Shown piece after piece: positions 18,482 through 24,974 of a DNA stretch of 24,974 bases. The stretch is from IMG/VR virus record IMGVR_UViG_3300004461_001807, positions 1 through 24,974 of that record. One strand, 5' to 3'. Source of the stretch: a virus. The notes beneath the pieces were generated by a model. That model did not search any database. It had not been told where the DNA came from and worked only from the letters and a program-made list of their open reading frames with translations. How positions within the stretch are numbered: position 1 is the first letter of the stretch; each line of letters starts with the position of its first letter. The translations under genes were made by a program, and so were the position numbers.

Positions 18482-18857
18482 AAGTAGTAGCCTTTTTATA
18501 GTATAGAATTATTTCTTTTGTTTCTTTAAAGTATCTGCGTAACTCTTGTAAATTTTCGGACATTTTCTCATACCCGTCGGGTGTTAGAGCAAATACTACA
18601 AATTGTCCGTCAAGCATCTTTTCAATCTCTACCCGTTTCTCCTGATAGTTTTCTTCTGTTATTATCCAGAAATTAACATCGAGTAAGTCTATTTCACGGG
18701 GGAGAGGCGGCTGATAGATACGAATAGGAACTGTTTCTATCTTAGTAATTACAACAGGCTCCGGCATTACGTATGGTGCTGGCATGTCTTTGCCACCAAA
18801 CCAAGAACACCCACTAACAAGTAGTAATGATGCTATACTAATCGTCCTCATTTTCAA
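18402..18857 (-). CDS. Phage lipoprotein, possible outer-membrane spanin, 151 aa
   Basis: Lipobox LVSGC at 14-18 after a short signal peptide: a lipoprotein. Pro-rich segment (PAPYVMPEPVVI, YQPPLPREI) follows, then a domain with FWIITEENYQEK, QFVVFALTPDGYEKMSENLQELRRYF and EIILYYKK, which I recall as a conserved marine-phage protein. Position after lysozyme and a membrane coiled-coil protein, with a 20-base overlap, fits the Rz1-like role in outer-membrane disruption, though it is longer than classical Rz1. Confidence 0.7.
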   Translation of the reverse strand: MKMRTISIASLLLVSGCSWFGGKDMPAPYVMPEPVVITKIETVPIRIYQPPLPREIDLLDVNFWIITEENYQEKRVEIEKMLDGQFVVFALTPDGYEKMSENLQELRRYFKETKEIILYYKKATTYETETEDQSQNGQAPGDDGKQSTPGE

Positions 18858-19257
18858 CCTCCTTCGACTCTTCTTCTATTGTTCTAAAGATACCTGCGGT
18901 GGCTTTATTTACTCTTTTTTCAATCATGCCAGGTCTTGCTCTCGCAAGCCTAGTAAGATTGTGATCTTTAAATACTTTCATAAAGTTAGACTTCTCAGCT
19001 TGAAGAGAGGCCGTTACAGCAGTAAGTTCAGTTACTTGAGCCTGCTGTACTTCTCTTCTAGCCTCTAATTCCGCGACCTTCGTCGCATTGTTCTCGGCCG
19101 CTACCTGTAATACATTGTTGTTCTCTTTTAGAGTACGATTATTAGCTTCTAACTGAATGACCGCATTCTCTAACTTTGCAACAGTGACTTGGTGATACGC
19201 ATATGCACCGCCAGCAGCTCCGACCACACCTAGAAGAAGTATGACTTTAAGATACAT
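18838..19257 (-). CDS. Inner-membrane coiled-coil protein, Rz/i-spanin-like, 139 aa
   Basis: N-terminal membrane helix at 4-21 (VILLLGVVGAAGGAYAY), then a long coiled coil over residues 28-90 (LENAVIQLEANNRTLKEN...). This is the layout of Rz-type inner-membrane spanins. It overlaps the lysozyme upstream by 11 bases and the lipoprotein downstream by 20, matching a lysozyme-Rz-Rz1 cassette. Confidence 0.72.
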   Translation of the reverse strand: MYLKVILLLGVVGAAGGAYAYHQVTVAKLENAVIQLEANNRTLKENNNVLQVAAENNATKVAELEARREVQQAQVTELTAVTASLQAEKSNFMKVFKDHNLTRLARARPGMIEKRVNKATAGIFRTIEEESKEVENEDD

Positions 19258-19693
19258 TTTCTAGTCGTACCATTAGGCGTTCCGCACGATTCGTCACTTG
19301 CTTATGCCAGCGAGAGTCTCGTCCTTCGACGGCAGCCTTCACCCAATCAGCTTCTTCTAATGCAGCACAGAAGTTCTTAAACTTTGACAAACGAGGACGG
19401 CCCATATTGAACATCATGTTTACCACAATTTCTTGAACTTCTCCCGGAAAGTCATGCCATTTGGGGCCAAAAAGAACTTCGCATTCATCAATAGATGTAT
19501 CCAAATCCTTTTCAAATGCCTCCCAAACTCGCTCTTCTGATACCGACGTACCCAAGGGCGAACCAAATTCCGAATCGCTTTCAATAACAAGATGACCAAC
19601 ACCAAAAGTAGCCAGGCCAAGATGGTCATTATAGATTTCATACTTGACACCTTCGTCCTCCTTCAGTTGGTTAAATACTTCTTCTCTGTTCAT
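19247..19693 (-). CDS. GH24 phage lysozyme (T4 type), 148 aa
   Basis: Catalytic triad at T4-lysozyme spacing: Glu14 (KEDEG), Asp23 (NDHLG) and Thr29 (ATFGVGH), i.e. E-x8-D-x5-T. Later features include NMMFNMG and RWHKQVTNRAERL. It cleaves peptidoglycan glycan strands at lysis. No signal peptide or SAR helix is seen, so release would depend on a holin, which is not obvious in the window. Start overlaps the upstream gene by 23 bases. Confidence 0.9.
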   Translation of the reverse strand: MNREEVFNQLKEDEGVKYEIYNDHLGLATFGVGHLVIESDSEFGSPLGTSVSEERVWEAFEKDLDTSIDECEVLFGPKWHDFPGEVQEIVVNMMFNMGRPRLSKFKNFCAALEEADWVKAAVEGRDSRWHKQVTNRAERLMVRLENVS

Positions 19694-19901
19694 TTATACT
19701 CCATTTTCTAATGCTGGACCTTTCTATGTCTTCCCATTCCTTTGCTTCTACATCATAAGCAATAAGTTTATCTGATTTGAGACTAACATTTACTTTAAAT
19801 ATAGTTTTCAAAGTATATGTTTTTGTAATCTCTTTGCCGCTATTTAAACTTTCATAAGTGATATTGACATTGCCGTTTCTCAATGCCTCTATAAGTTTCA
19901 C
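19671..19901 (-). CDS. SH3-like beta-barrel phage protein, 76 aa
   Basis: MKLIEALRNGNVNITYESLNSGKEITKTYTL and a later YDVEAKEWEDIERSSI resemble the small SH3-fold phage proteins with L-x-x-G-x-V-x-x-x-F and v-x-W-R-x-x-x-x-x-I patterns (DUF2693-like, tentative). Start overlaps the MazG-like stop. Confidence 0.62.
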   Translation of the reverse strand: MKLIEALRNGNVNITYESLNSGKEITKTYTLKTIFKVNVSLKSDKLIAYDVEAKEWEDIERSSIRKWSINEQRRSI

Positions 19902-20230
19902 AAATCTGCTTCCTTTACAAAGATGCCATCAACCATCTTTCCTTTGCGATCTTTAATGTCAATCCACGCAGTCTCTAAACAATCCATCATAGAGTAGTTA
20001 TTGCGTTCCATAATATTAATAAGCACAACCATAATATCGCCAATATCGTCTTTCATGTCTCTGCCTTTGCACATATTATCTGACAGTTCCCCACATTCTT
20101 GAATGAGCTTGCAGAACTGGTCTTTATCAGTACTGCCATCAATCAAATTGCGGTCTCTGTGCCAAATTCGTATGCGCTCTTGCATAACATCGCTGTTTCC
20201 TCTTGACTCTCCATTCCAAACATCATTCAT
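19898..20230 (-). CDS. MazG-like nucleotide pyrophosphohydrolase, 110 aa
   Basis: ATG 20230 overlaps the thyX stop (TAATG). The all-alpha MazG metal motif is present: QECGEL (residues about 53-58) and, further on, DDIGDIMVVLINI, giving an ExxE...(E/D)xxD set. MazG enzymes hydrolyse non-canonical (d)NTPs or (p)ppGpp-linked pools. Placed with ThyX in a nucleotide-metabolism pair. A second MazG-like gene is at 22594. Confidence 0.75.
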   Translation of the reverse strand: MNDVWNGESRGNSDVMQERIRIWHRDRNLIDGSTDKDQFCKLIQECGELSDNMCKGRDMKDDIGDIMVVLINIMERNNYSMMDCLETAWIDIKDRKGKMVDGIFVKEADL

Positions 20231-20859
20231 TAGGAATCCCCCCATACGTCTCCGCCGTTTTGGCAGAGAATCTCTTTGCAGGCTACTGCAATTTCTGAAC
20301 ACTCTTTCTGAGTGCCGTTACCGCCACGTAGATCGCAGAAATGCATCCACGAGCGTAAAGTTCCTGTCATATATAGTCGAGTATGTGTGTTACCTTCTGG
20401 CAATACTGCTCTCGCTTGTTCTTTTGCAATTCCCATCCGTATAGCCCATGTATAGGCTTCAGTAGCAGCATCGATTACTTCTCTCTGTTTTGTATGCCAA
20501 GCAATTTCTAGCCCATCATTATCCGCAGGAATACTATTCTGTCGGTTACGCGGGTCTTGCAGCCTAGCTTCTCTAGTAGAAAAATCCAATGCTTGAGTAG
20601 GGTCTGCATAGCGTTGACTAAATTCCTGAAAACTAAAAGAGCGGTGCCGCAGAATCTGTCGAGCAATGTCTCTTGTAGTTTCGATTTCAATGCAAGCGCT
20701 TGCCATCTCGAAAGGGCTAAAGTGTGCTTCTTTTTTGAGATACTTTAACAACTTCGGGGCTGTTCTCTCATTGTCCTGATTTGCGGGATTACTAACCCTT
20801 GCACAATAGGCAATGACTTTCATTGCTTCGGGGGTAATCCAAACTAAGTTTACTAACAT
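20230..20859 (-). CDS. thyX: Flavin-dependent thymidylate synthase ThyX, 209 aa
   Basis: The ThyX signature RHR-x7-S is exact (Arg71-His72-Arg73 to Ser81, RHRSFSFQEFSQR). Conserved TARVSN-like YCARVSN at 18-24 and RAVLPEGNTHTRLYMTGTLRSW near 149-170 also fit. The enzyme makes dTMP from dUMP using FAD, NADPH and methylenetetrahydrofolate. Length is typical for phage ThyX. First gene of the leftward operon from the promoter at 20884-20912, followed by MazG-like and lysis genes. Confidence 0.95.
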   Translation of the reverse strand: MLVNLVWITPEAMKVIAYCARVSNPANQDNERTAPKLLKYLKKEAHFSPFEMASACIEIETTRDIARQILRHRSFSFQEFSQRYADPTQALDFSTREARLQDPRNRQNSIPADNDGLEIAWHTKQREVIDAATEAYTWAIRMGIAKEQARAVLPEGNTHTRLYMTGTLRSWMHFCDLRGGNGTQKECSEIAVACKEILCQNGGDVWGDS

Positions 20860-20883
20860 ACAATCTCCTCTGATTAAGTGTAT

Positions 20884-20912
20884 ATTATACGATGTTAAGG
20901 CTTTTATGTCAA
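20884..20912 (-). promoter_or_regulatory. Sigma70-type promoter of the thyX operon
   Basis: Minus strand TTGACA (20912-20907), 17-base spacer, TATAAT (20889-20884), preceded by AAATAATTC. Confidence 0.9.
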
Positions 20913-20950
20913 GAATTATTTAGCCGATGGTAGTTGAGCAAAAAAGTTTC

Positions 20951-20979
20951 TTGACACAATTTGGTGTAGGTGATATAAT
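20951..20979 (+). promoter_or_regulatory. Sigma70-type promoter of hsp20
   Basis: TTGACA (20951-20956), 17-base spacer, TATAAT (20974-20979). Divergent from the thyX promoter, giving a leader of about 105 nt before hsp20. Confidence 0.9.
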
Positions 20980-21061
20980 ATACCCTGAAATTGATACCAG
21001 TCTAACTGTGTCTTTTTCAAAATCCGTAAATTAAAACGATTGTTACGCTTCCGAAAGGGGC

Positions 21062-21091
21062 AAGTTCATCTTTCTTAAAAGGAGAAAACTT
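21062..21091 (+). promoter_or_regulatory. Hairpin masking the hsp20 ribosome site (possible RNA thermometer)
   Basis: AAGT (21062-21065) pairs with ACTT (21088-21091), and TTTCT (21071-21075) with AGAAA (21083-21087). The AAAAGGAG ribosome site lies in the loop and upper stem, directly before ATG. Short, weak pairing is what heat-opened leaders of small heat-shock genes use; this is inference. Confidence 0.45.
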
Positions 21092-21481
21092 ATGAATGCA
21101 GTAAATCTTGAAAAATTCTTTGTCGGTTTCGACAATTTAATTAACAGCCCGTTATATACTCAACAGGCACCAGAATACCCTCGTTATAACATTGAAAAAG
21201 TAGAAAATGGCTACATAGTTGAAGTAGCTGTTCCAGGATGGAACAAAACCCAAATTTCAGTGAACGTTCACAAAAATATTCTTACCATTAAAGGTGAGAA
21301 AAAAGAGAATAACGAAGGTAGAGGCTGGGTGCACAAAGGTATATCAGGAAAAAGTTTTGAGAAGCATCTAAAGCTTGACAATACCTTAGAGGTCTCTTCT
21401 GCTTCCATGGAAAACGGAATGTTAACGATAGACCTATCGTATTCGCCCTCTAGTAAGCCCACGTCAATACCTATTGGGTAA
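21092..21481 (+). CDS. Small heat-shock protein Hsp20 (alpha-crystallin domain), 129 aa
   Basis: Alpha-crystallin domain at about 30-120: YNIEKVENGYIVEVAVPGW, then ISVNVHKNILTIKGEKKEN, and a final L-T-I-D-L strand. PGWNKTQI matches the A-x-x-x-n-G-v-L-like core layout of bacterial and phage Hsp20. ATP-independent holdase that protects folding proteins; common in marine myoviruses. Strong AAAAGGAG ribosome site. Confidence 0.92.
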   Translation: MNAVNLEKFFVGFDNLINSPLYTQQAPEYPRYNIEKVENGYIVEVAVPGWNKTQISVNVHKNILTIKGEKKENNEGRGWVHKGISGKSFEKHLKLDNTLEVSSASMENGMLTIDLSYSPSSKPTSIPIG

Positions 21482-21493
21482 ATTGGAGATTCA

Positions 21494-21604
21494 ATGAAGA
21501 ACTTCGTAAATGAAAAGTGGGATGTACTAGGGGCAGTAATGCAACTTGGTTTGGTACTATGTACCCCTGTTGTCTTTGCAGCTCTTAGCTATATCTCAGC
21601 TTAG
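21494..21604 (+). CDS. Small membrane protein, 36 aa
   Basis: TTGGAG precedes ATG 21494. One hydrophobic helix at 13-34 (VMQLGLVLCTPVVFAALSYI). It ends just before a terminator, so it is co-transcribed with hsp20. Role unknown. Confidence 0.55.
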   Translation: MKNFVNEKWDVLGAVMQLGLVLCTPVVFAALSYISA

Positions 21605-21611
21605 AAACGGT

Positions 21612-21639
21612 AAGCCGGGCAGAAATGTCCGGCTTTTTT
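21612..21639 (+). terminator. Intrinsic terminator after hsp20 unit
   Basis: AAGCCGG (21612-21618) pairs with CCGGCTT (21629-21635) and is followed by T residues. The next gene starts only four bases later, so read-through may supply it. Confidence 0.88.
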
Positions 21640-21643
21640 ATCT

Positions 21644-22255
21644 ATGAAAATACCTTTAAAGTATCGTAACAAACCTGCCATTCTTATAGCTACAGGCCCT
21701 TCTCTGACAGAAGAGGTAGTAGAGACTATCAGACCCTATAAGGATGATTTCATTGTTTTTGGGTGTAACGACTCTTATAGGGTAGTAGACTATTTAAATT
21801 TTCACTATGCGTGTGATAAGGTTTGGTGGGATACACACGCAAAGCCTTTCAGAGAAAAATATCCAGACTTAGAGGCTTACACACAAGCAGAAGAGTACAG
21901 AGAATCTGAGTTTAACTTGAAAGTACTTCAAGGAAAACACGCTAGAAGTTTGAGTACAGACTCTAGCCTTATACACTGGGGCAGCAACTCAGGCTATCAA
22001 TTGTTAAATATAGCATTTTTAATGGGTTGTTCCAGATTTTTACTTGTCGGTTATAATATGCAAAAGATAGGTGGAGTAAGACATTTTTTTGGTGAGCACC
22101 CCGACGGTTTCAGTAAAAACAGCCCTTACCATAAATTTTTATCCGCGTTTGACACCATAGAAGAGCCTATACGAAATATAGTAGTAAATTGCACTCCAGA
22201 TAGTGCCCTAACAGCCTTTAGAAAAGGTAACTTAAAAGAGGAATTAGATAAATGA
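21644..22255 (+). CDS. DUF115-like phage protein with nucleotide-sugar-type motif, 203 aa
   Basis: Residues 12-20 AILIATGPSLTEE resemble the G-x-G-P-S-L signature of DUF115/MptE-like and related phage proteins often annotated only as phage-conserved. Other blocks: FGCNDSYRV, HYACDKVWW, NSGYQLLNIAFLMGCSRFLLVGYNM and HFFGEHPDGF. Possibly a glycosyltransferase- or pterin-kinase-like fold; activity cannot be set. It begins directly after the terminator with no clear ribosome site, TTTATCT, so its start is somewhat uncertain. Confidence 0.65.
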   Translation: MKIPLKYRNKPAILIATGPSLTEEVVETIRPYKDDFIVFGCNDSYRVVDYLNFHYACDKVWWDTHAKPFREKYPDLEAYTQAEEYRESEFNLKVLQGKHARSLSTDSSLIHWGSNSGYQLLNIAFLMGCSRFLLVGYNMQKIGGVRHFFGEHPDGFSKNSPYHKFLSAFDTIEEPIRNIVVNCTPDSALTAFRKGNLKEELDK

Positions 22256-22386
22256 AGCAAACAAAACTAAACTTTCCAAGAGAGACTACTCAGCCCCCAT
22301 ATAATGGTAAGTTCTGGTGTCACATCCGCATGGAATTTAACACTTGGGCAGAGCATATTAACTTTTATAAGGCTAAAAATCTGTGA
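22252..22386 (+). CDS. Hypothetical protein, 44 aa
   Basis: 4-base overlap with the previous gene; AGAGGAA upstream of ATG 22252. Sequence MKQTKLNFPRETTQPPYNGK then WCHIRMEFNTWAEHINF. Stop overlaps the glutaredoxin start. No family recognised. Confidence 0.52.
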   Translation: MKQTKLNFPRETTQPPYNGKFWCHIRMEFNTWAEHINFYKAKNL

Positions 22387-22607
22387 TAGAAATTTATGGA
22401 AAGATGGATTGCAACTATTGTGTAGAAGCACAAAACGTATGTAAAAACCTTAAACTAGAATATAAATACTATCACTTGGACGATCACTATACCATTATGG
22501 AGCTCTGGGCAAAAGTTAAGTTTAAAACTTTTCCTCAGATTTTTGTAGATGACAAGTGTATCGGAGGGTTTGATGAGCTAATGGAATATACAAATGGAAT
22601 TGAATAA
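22383..22607 (+). CDS. Glutaredoxin, 74 aa
   Basis: GTG start. Active site Cys10-Asn-Tyr-Cys13, cis-proline motif TFPQIFVDD and GGFDEL for glutathione binding: a complete dithiol glutaredoxin. Likely reduces ribonucleotide reductase or protein disulfides. Phage glutaredoxins are common; its neighbour MazG also fits nucleotide metabolism. Confidence 0.9.
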   Translation: MIEIYGKMDCNYCVEAQNVCKNLKLEYKYYHLDDHYTIMELWAKVKFKTFPQIFVDDKCIGGFDELMEYTNGIE

Positions 22608-22845
22608 GTTGAAACAATTAGTAATTACAATGGAAGAATGTGGTGAATTAATTCGTGCCTGCTCTAAAGTATTAAGACATGGGACTGAAGAGGACCCTAA
22701 GTATCTACAAAATCTTACTGAAGAAATGGCGGATGTTATCGCTATGACACGTATTCTTAGAACAGCTTACCATATAGATAGTAGTACTTTAGAAGATTTA
22801 GTTCAGAAACGCCTTACTAAAATGAAGAGGCAGGATTATGCGTAA
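22594..22845 (+). CDS. MazG-like nucleotide pyrophosphohydrolase, 83 aa
   Basis: ExxE in EECGEL (14-19) and ExxD in EEMADV (43-48) give the MazG Mg2+ site within a short all-alpha protein. Overlaps the glutaredoxin gene by 14 bases. Together with the 19898 protein this makes two divergent MazG-like enzymes. Confidence 0.82.
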   Translation: MELNKLKQLVITMEECGELIRACSKVLRHGTEEDPKYLQNLTEEMADVIAMTRILRTAYHIDSSTLEDLVQKRLTKMKRQDYA

Positions 22846-22999
22846 GCTAATAACAATCTGGAAGTTTGCAGTCGGTTCTTTTAGCGACGATAAAACAGAG
22901 GGCTACGATAATTACGTTATGGTGTTTCGTAGCATTCTCGTTCTAGTAAACTTTGTTACCTGCTTCTTCATAATTGCTAATACACTGCGTCACTGGTAG
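22838..22999 (+). CDS. Small membrane protein, 53 aa
   Basis: AGAGGCAGG precedes ATG 22838. MRKLITIWKFAVGSFSDDKT and a C-terminal membrane helix (LVNFVTCFFIIANTL) recall a conserved short phage membrane protein (ITIWKFA.GSFSD.KT.GYDNYV). Role unknown. Confidence 0.65.
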   Translation: MRKLITIWKFAVGSFSDDKTEGYDNYVMVFRSILVLVNFVTCFFIIANTLRHW

Positions 23000-23018
23000 T
23001 TGAGGGCAAAAATAAATC

Positions 23019-23047
23019 TTGACATTTTTTTCTTCTGCTGTTATAAT
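23019..23047 (+). promoter_or_regulatory. Sigma70-type promoter
   Basis: TTGACA (23019-23024), 17-base spacer, TATAAT (23042-23047), 27 bases before ATG 23074. Confidence 0.88.
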
Positions 23048-23073
23048 AATGGAAATTGTGAAAAGAGTGTGTT

Positions 23074-23676
23074 ATGAATTTATTTTATCTTGACGACGAC
23101 CTCGACCGTTGTGCCGAGTTTCATGTCGACAAACACATTGTTAAAATGCCTTTAGAGGTAGCTCAGATACTGTGTACCTCAGTCTGGATTGACGAGTACC
23201 TTGGCTTTGTGCCTCGCGCACTTGACAAAAACGAACGAGACTATCTTAACGGTCTAAAGGCAGAAATCAAACATCTTCCACCAGAGGAAAGACCTTTGAC
23301 CCCATATCTACCAATGATGTATAATCATCCATGTACGATATGGGCTCGCTCCTCTCTCGATAATCACGAATGGACTCACTGCTACGGTAATGCTCTCAAT
23401 GAAGAATATCGTTACCGTTACGGCAAAGATCATAAGTCTATAGCCCAAGTAGTAAATAACCTACCAGAACCTCAAAGAATGGAGCGTGTGGGTTTTACTA
23501 CTTTCGGGTTGGCTATGCCAGACGAACTAAAAGATTATGATGATCCAGTAGAATCTTATAGACGCTACTATCACCTTGACAAAGCTACTTTTGCAAGCTG
23601 GAAGTACAGAGATAAGCCTTACTGGTGGGACGAAGATTTTGCAGATTATCAACAACGAATTACAAGGGCAGCATAA
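23074..23676 (+). CDS. Conserved phage protein of endonuclease-V-like type, 200 aa
   Basis: Motifs FHVDKHIVKMPLEVAQILCT, NHPCTIWARSSLDNHEW, EYRYRYGKDHKS and a Trp-rich end (KPYWWDEDF) match a family often seen in phage genomes and sometimes grouped with pyrimidine-dimer DNA glycosylases; that assignment is tentative. No signal or membrane segment. Own promoter; next gene follows with zero spacing. Confidence 0.68.
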   Translation: MNLFYLDDDLDRCAEFHVDKHIVKMPLEVAQILCTSVWIDEYLGFVPRALDKNERDYLNGLKAEIKHLPPEERPLTPYLPMMYNHPCTIWARSSLDNHEWTHCYGNALNEEYRYRYGKDHKSIAQVVNNLPEPQRMERVGFTTFGLAMPDELKDYDDPVESYRRYYHLDKATFASWKYRDKPYWWDEDFADYQQRITRAA

Positions 23677-24324
23677 ATGAGAAGAGGTATTAAAAAACAA
23701 GAAGGAGAAAATCTAACTGATGCAAACATTAAAAAAGTTATACGACTTTTGTCAGCGGAAAAGCCGATTACAAAAAAAGAAGCGTGTAGTATTCTTAATA
23801 TTAGCTATAATACCACTCGCCTTTCTAAAGTTATTGAGGATTATGAAAGCGATCAAGAGTATAGAAAAACCAGAAAAGCACAGAAGCGTGGTAGACCCGC
23901 TGACAATGCTGAAATTGCAGAAATCGTAGAGTCTTACCTAACAGGTGAGAGCTTTACAGATATTGCTAGAAGAATCTTTCGCTCTGTTGCTTTTGTTAAA
24001 ACTATCGTTGAGAAACTGGGAGTCCCTGGAAGGGTGGCTGGTGATGAACGATATGAGATGGAATACTTGCCAGACGAGTGTGTATCCGATAGCTTTGCCG
24101 TTGGAGAGGTTGCTTGGTCAGCCAAGTACCACACTTCGTGTGAAGTAATGGCAACTCTTGACACCAGACACGAACAAAGCTACGGCCCTTGTTACCGTGT
24201 GTGGATAAGAGAGGTTAGTAATGAGGACAACCTTGGGGGAGGCTATAATGCTTTTGTTCCCGCGTATGACCTCGGTAAATTGGAGCATTTGAAAACTTAT
24301 GGAATCAATACCGCTAGAGTTTAG
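23677..24324 (+). CDS. DNA-binding protein with two helix-turn-helix segments, 215 aa
   Basis: First HTH near 30-52 (TKKEACSILNISYNTTRLSKVI), second near 91-112 (SFTDIARRIFRSVAFVKTIVEKLG), separated by an AT-hook-like KRGRP at 70-74. The C-half (120-215) is a beta-rich domain with YGPCYRVWIREVSNED. Recalled as a phage-conserved putative regulator. Overlaps the next gene by 26 bases. Confidence 0.68.
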   Translation: MRRGIKKQEGENLTDANIKKVIRLLSAEKPITKKEACSILNISYNTTRLSKVIEDYESDQEYRKTRKAQKRGRPADNAEIAEIVESYLTGESFTDIARRIFRSVAFVKTIVEKLGVPGRVAGDERYEMEYLPDECVSDSFAVGEVAWSAKYHTSCEVMATLDTRHEQSYGPCYRVWIREVSNEDNLGGGYNAFVPAYDLGKLEHLKTYGINTARV

Positions 24325-24571
24325 TTATTATGCCATATTTTGTTTAACAACCGCCCTTTGTATAATCTACCTCAATGTAAAAGCATTTCGAGAAGTAGGT
24401 TTCAGTTGGAACTTTATGGGTGGTCTCATTTATTACGGAACCACAGTACCTATAGTGCTAGTGTGTGCCCCTGCATTTTTCATTGTTTTTATCTTTAGAA
24501 GCGATGTTTATTACGAAAGTTTAATTAACTATATCACCGAAATATATATTGACTCAGATGACGAAAGCTAG
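24299..24571 (+). CDS. Membrane protein with two helices, 90 aa
   Basis: Two hydrophobic segments at about 9-28 (YYAIFCLTTALCIIYLNV) and 42-68 (GLIYYGTTVPIVLVCAPAFF), acidic C-terminus (DSDDES). The promoter for the next gene is embedded in its last codons. Role unknown. Confidence 0.6.
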   Translation: MESIPLEFSYYAIFCLTTALCIIYLNVKAFREVGFSWNFMGGLIYYGTTVPIVLVCAPAFFIVFIFRSDVYYESLINYITEIYIDSDDES

Positions 24572-24577
24572 TATAAT
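24549..24577 (+). promoter_or_regulatory. Sigma70-type promoter of the right-edge gene
   Basis: TTGACT (24549-24554), 17-base spacer, TATAAT (24572-24577), followed by TTGAGGAAAG and ATG 24601. Confidence 0.8.
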
Positions 24578-24600
24578 ATGTTTTTGAAATTGAGGAAAGT

Positions 24601-24974
24601 ATGGGATATAATTTTTACATGCGACAACTTGAAGAGACTGGCAATGCTGCCGGTCTACCTTTTAAACCAAACAGGAGAAAGAAAATGGCGTGGACTGACG
24701 AATCCAAGCAACAGGCAATTGATGCCTACACAAGTGAAGAACCAACTCCAGAGAACTCTATGGAGATTGTAAAAGCTATCGCAGAAGACATGGGTGAGAG
24801 TCCTAATGGTGTGCGAATGATTCTAACTAAAGCAGGAGTATACGTCAAGAAAACTCCTGCGGCTGCTAGTGGCGGTGCTAAACCTGCTTCAACTGGCGGA
24901 ACTCGAATCAGCAAAGCTGCAGCACAGGAAGCTCTTACAGCAGCTCTTAATGATGCTGGTGTAGCTATCGATGA
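24601..24974 (+). CDS. GcrA-like helix-turn-helix protein, paralogue 4 (partial, 124+ codons)
   Basis: ATG 24601 has GAGGAAAG upstream; ATG 24685 in frame has its own AGGAG, so two forms may exist. After a 28-residue basic lead (ending PNRRKK) comes MAWTDESKQQAIDAY, an HTH (IAEDMGESPNGVRMILTKAG), a Pro/Ala/Gly linker and TRISKAAAQEALTAAL, which aligns with the RITKADLVDAI module of the other three copies. The frame is open at the right edge, so the C-terminal end is not seen. Confidence 0.68.
   Translation, partial: MGYNFYMRQLEETGNAAGLPFKPNRRKKMAWTDESKQQAIDAYTSEEPTPENSMEIVKAIAEDMGESPNGVRMILTKAGVYVKKTPAAASGGAKPASTGGTRISKAAAQEALTAALNDAGVAID

Overview
The window reads as part of a large tailed double-stranded DNA phage (or phage-plasmid) of a Gram-negative, probably marine, proteobacterium. 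Evidence: very dense packing with 1-8 bp start/stop overlaps, many genes under 80 codons, a lysis cassette (GH24 lysozyme, coiled-coil inner-membrane protein, small lipoprotein), a second SleB-type wall hydrolase, and typical marine-phage metabolic genes (ThyX, Hsp20, MazG-like, glutaredoxin, DUF3310-like). A TonB-dependent receptor, lipoprotein and many Sec signal peptides indicate an outer-membrane host. No terminase, capsid, tail or polymerase gene lies in the window, and I see no tRNA, rRNA, CRISPR array, transposase or integrase.

Layout. (1) 1-428 minus: start of a TonB-dependent receptor running off the left edge. (2) 895-3953 plus: small operon with a GcrA-like HTH protein, HAD phosphatase, DEDDh exonuclease, PPK2-type kinase and tiny membrane proteins. 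(3) 3954-4525: a perfect consensus parS site, a strong bidirectional terminator, and GC-rich repeats with two leftward promoters. (4) 4526-8370 plus: about 18 mostly tiny accessory genes, two more GcrA-like paralogues, a metalloprotease and a SleB hydrolase. (5) 8541-8825 minus: candidate structured ncRNA with its own promoter and terminator. (6) 8857-15295 minus: EF-hand duplicates, a BspA-like repeat protein, a run of exported proteins, very basic small proteins and a BFD-like ferredoxin. (7) 15300-15815 minus: about 0.5 kb of gene-free, highly structured RNA behind a perfect promoter. (8) 15864-20859 minus: IscU, lysis cassette, MazG-like protein and ThyX. (9) 20951-24974 plus: Hsp20, glutaredoxin, MazG, DNA-binding proteins and a fourth GcrA-like paralogue cut by the right edge.

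Transcription appears to depend on the host housekeeping sigma factor. Most units have TTGACA-N17-TATAAT or a close match, and several leftward promoters share the upstream string AATAATTCTTGACA. Recurrent themes are iron and Fe-S metabolism (TonB receptor, IscU, BFD-like ferredoxin, glutaredoxin), nucleotide metabolism (ThyX, two MazG-like proteins, PPK2) and the periplasm/envelope (five consecutive exported proteins plus lysis genes). The main candidates for something undescribed are the two structured RNAs, the parS plus repeat locus, and the phage-borne IscU/BFD set.
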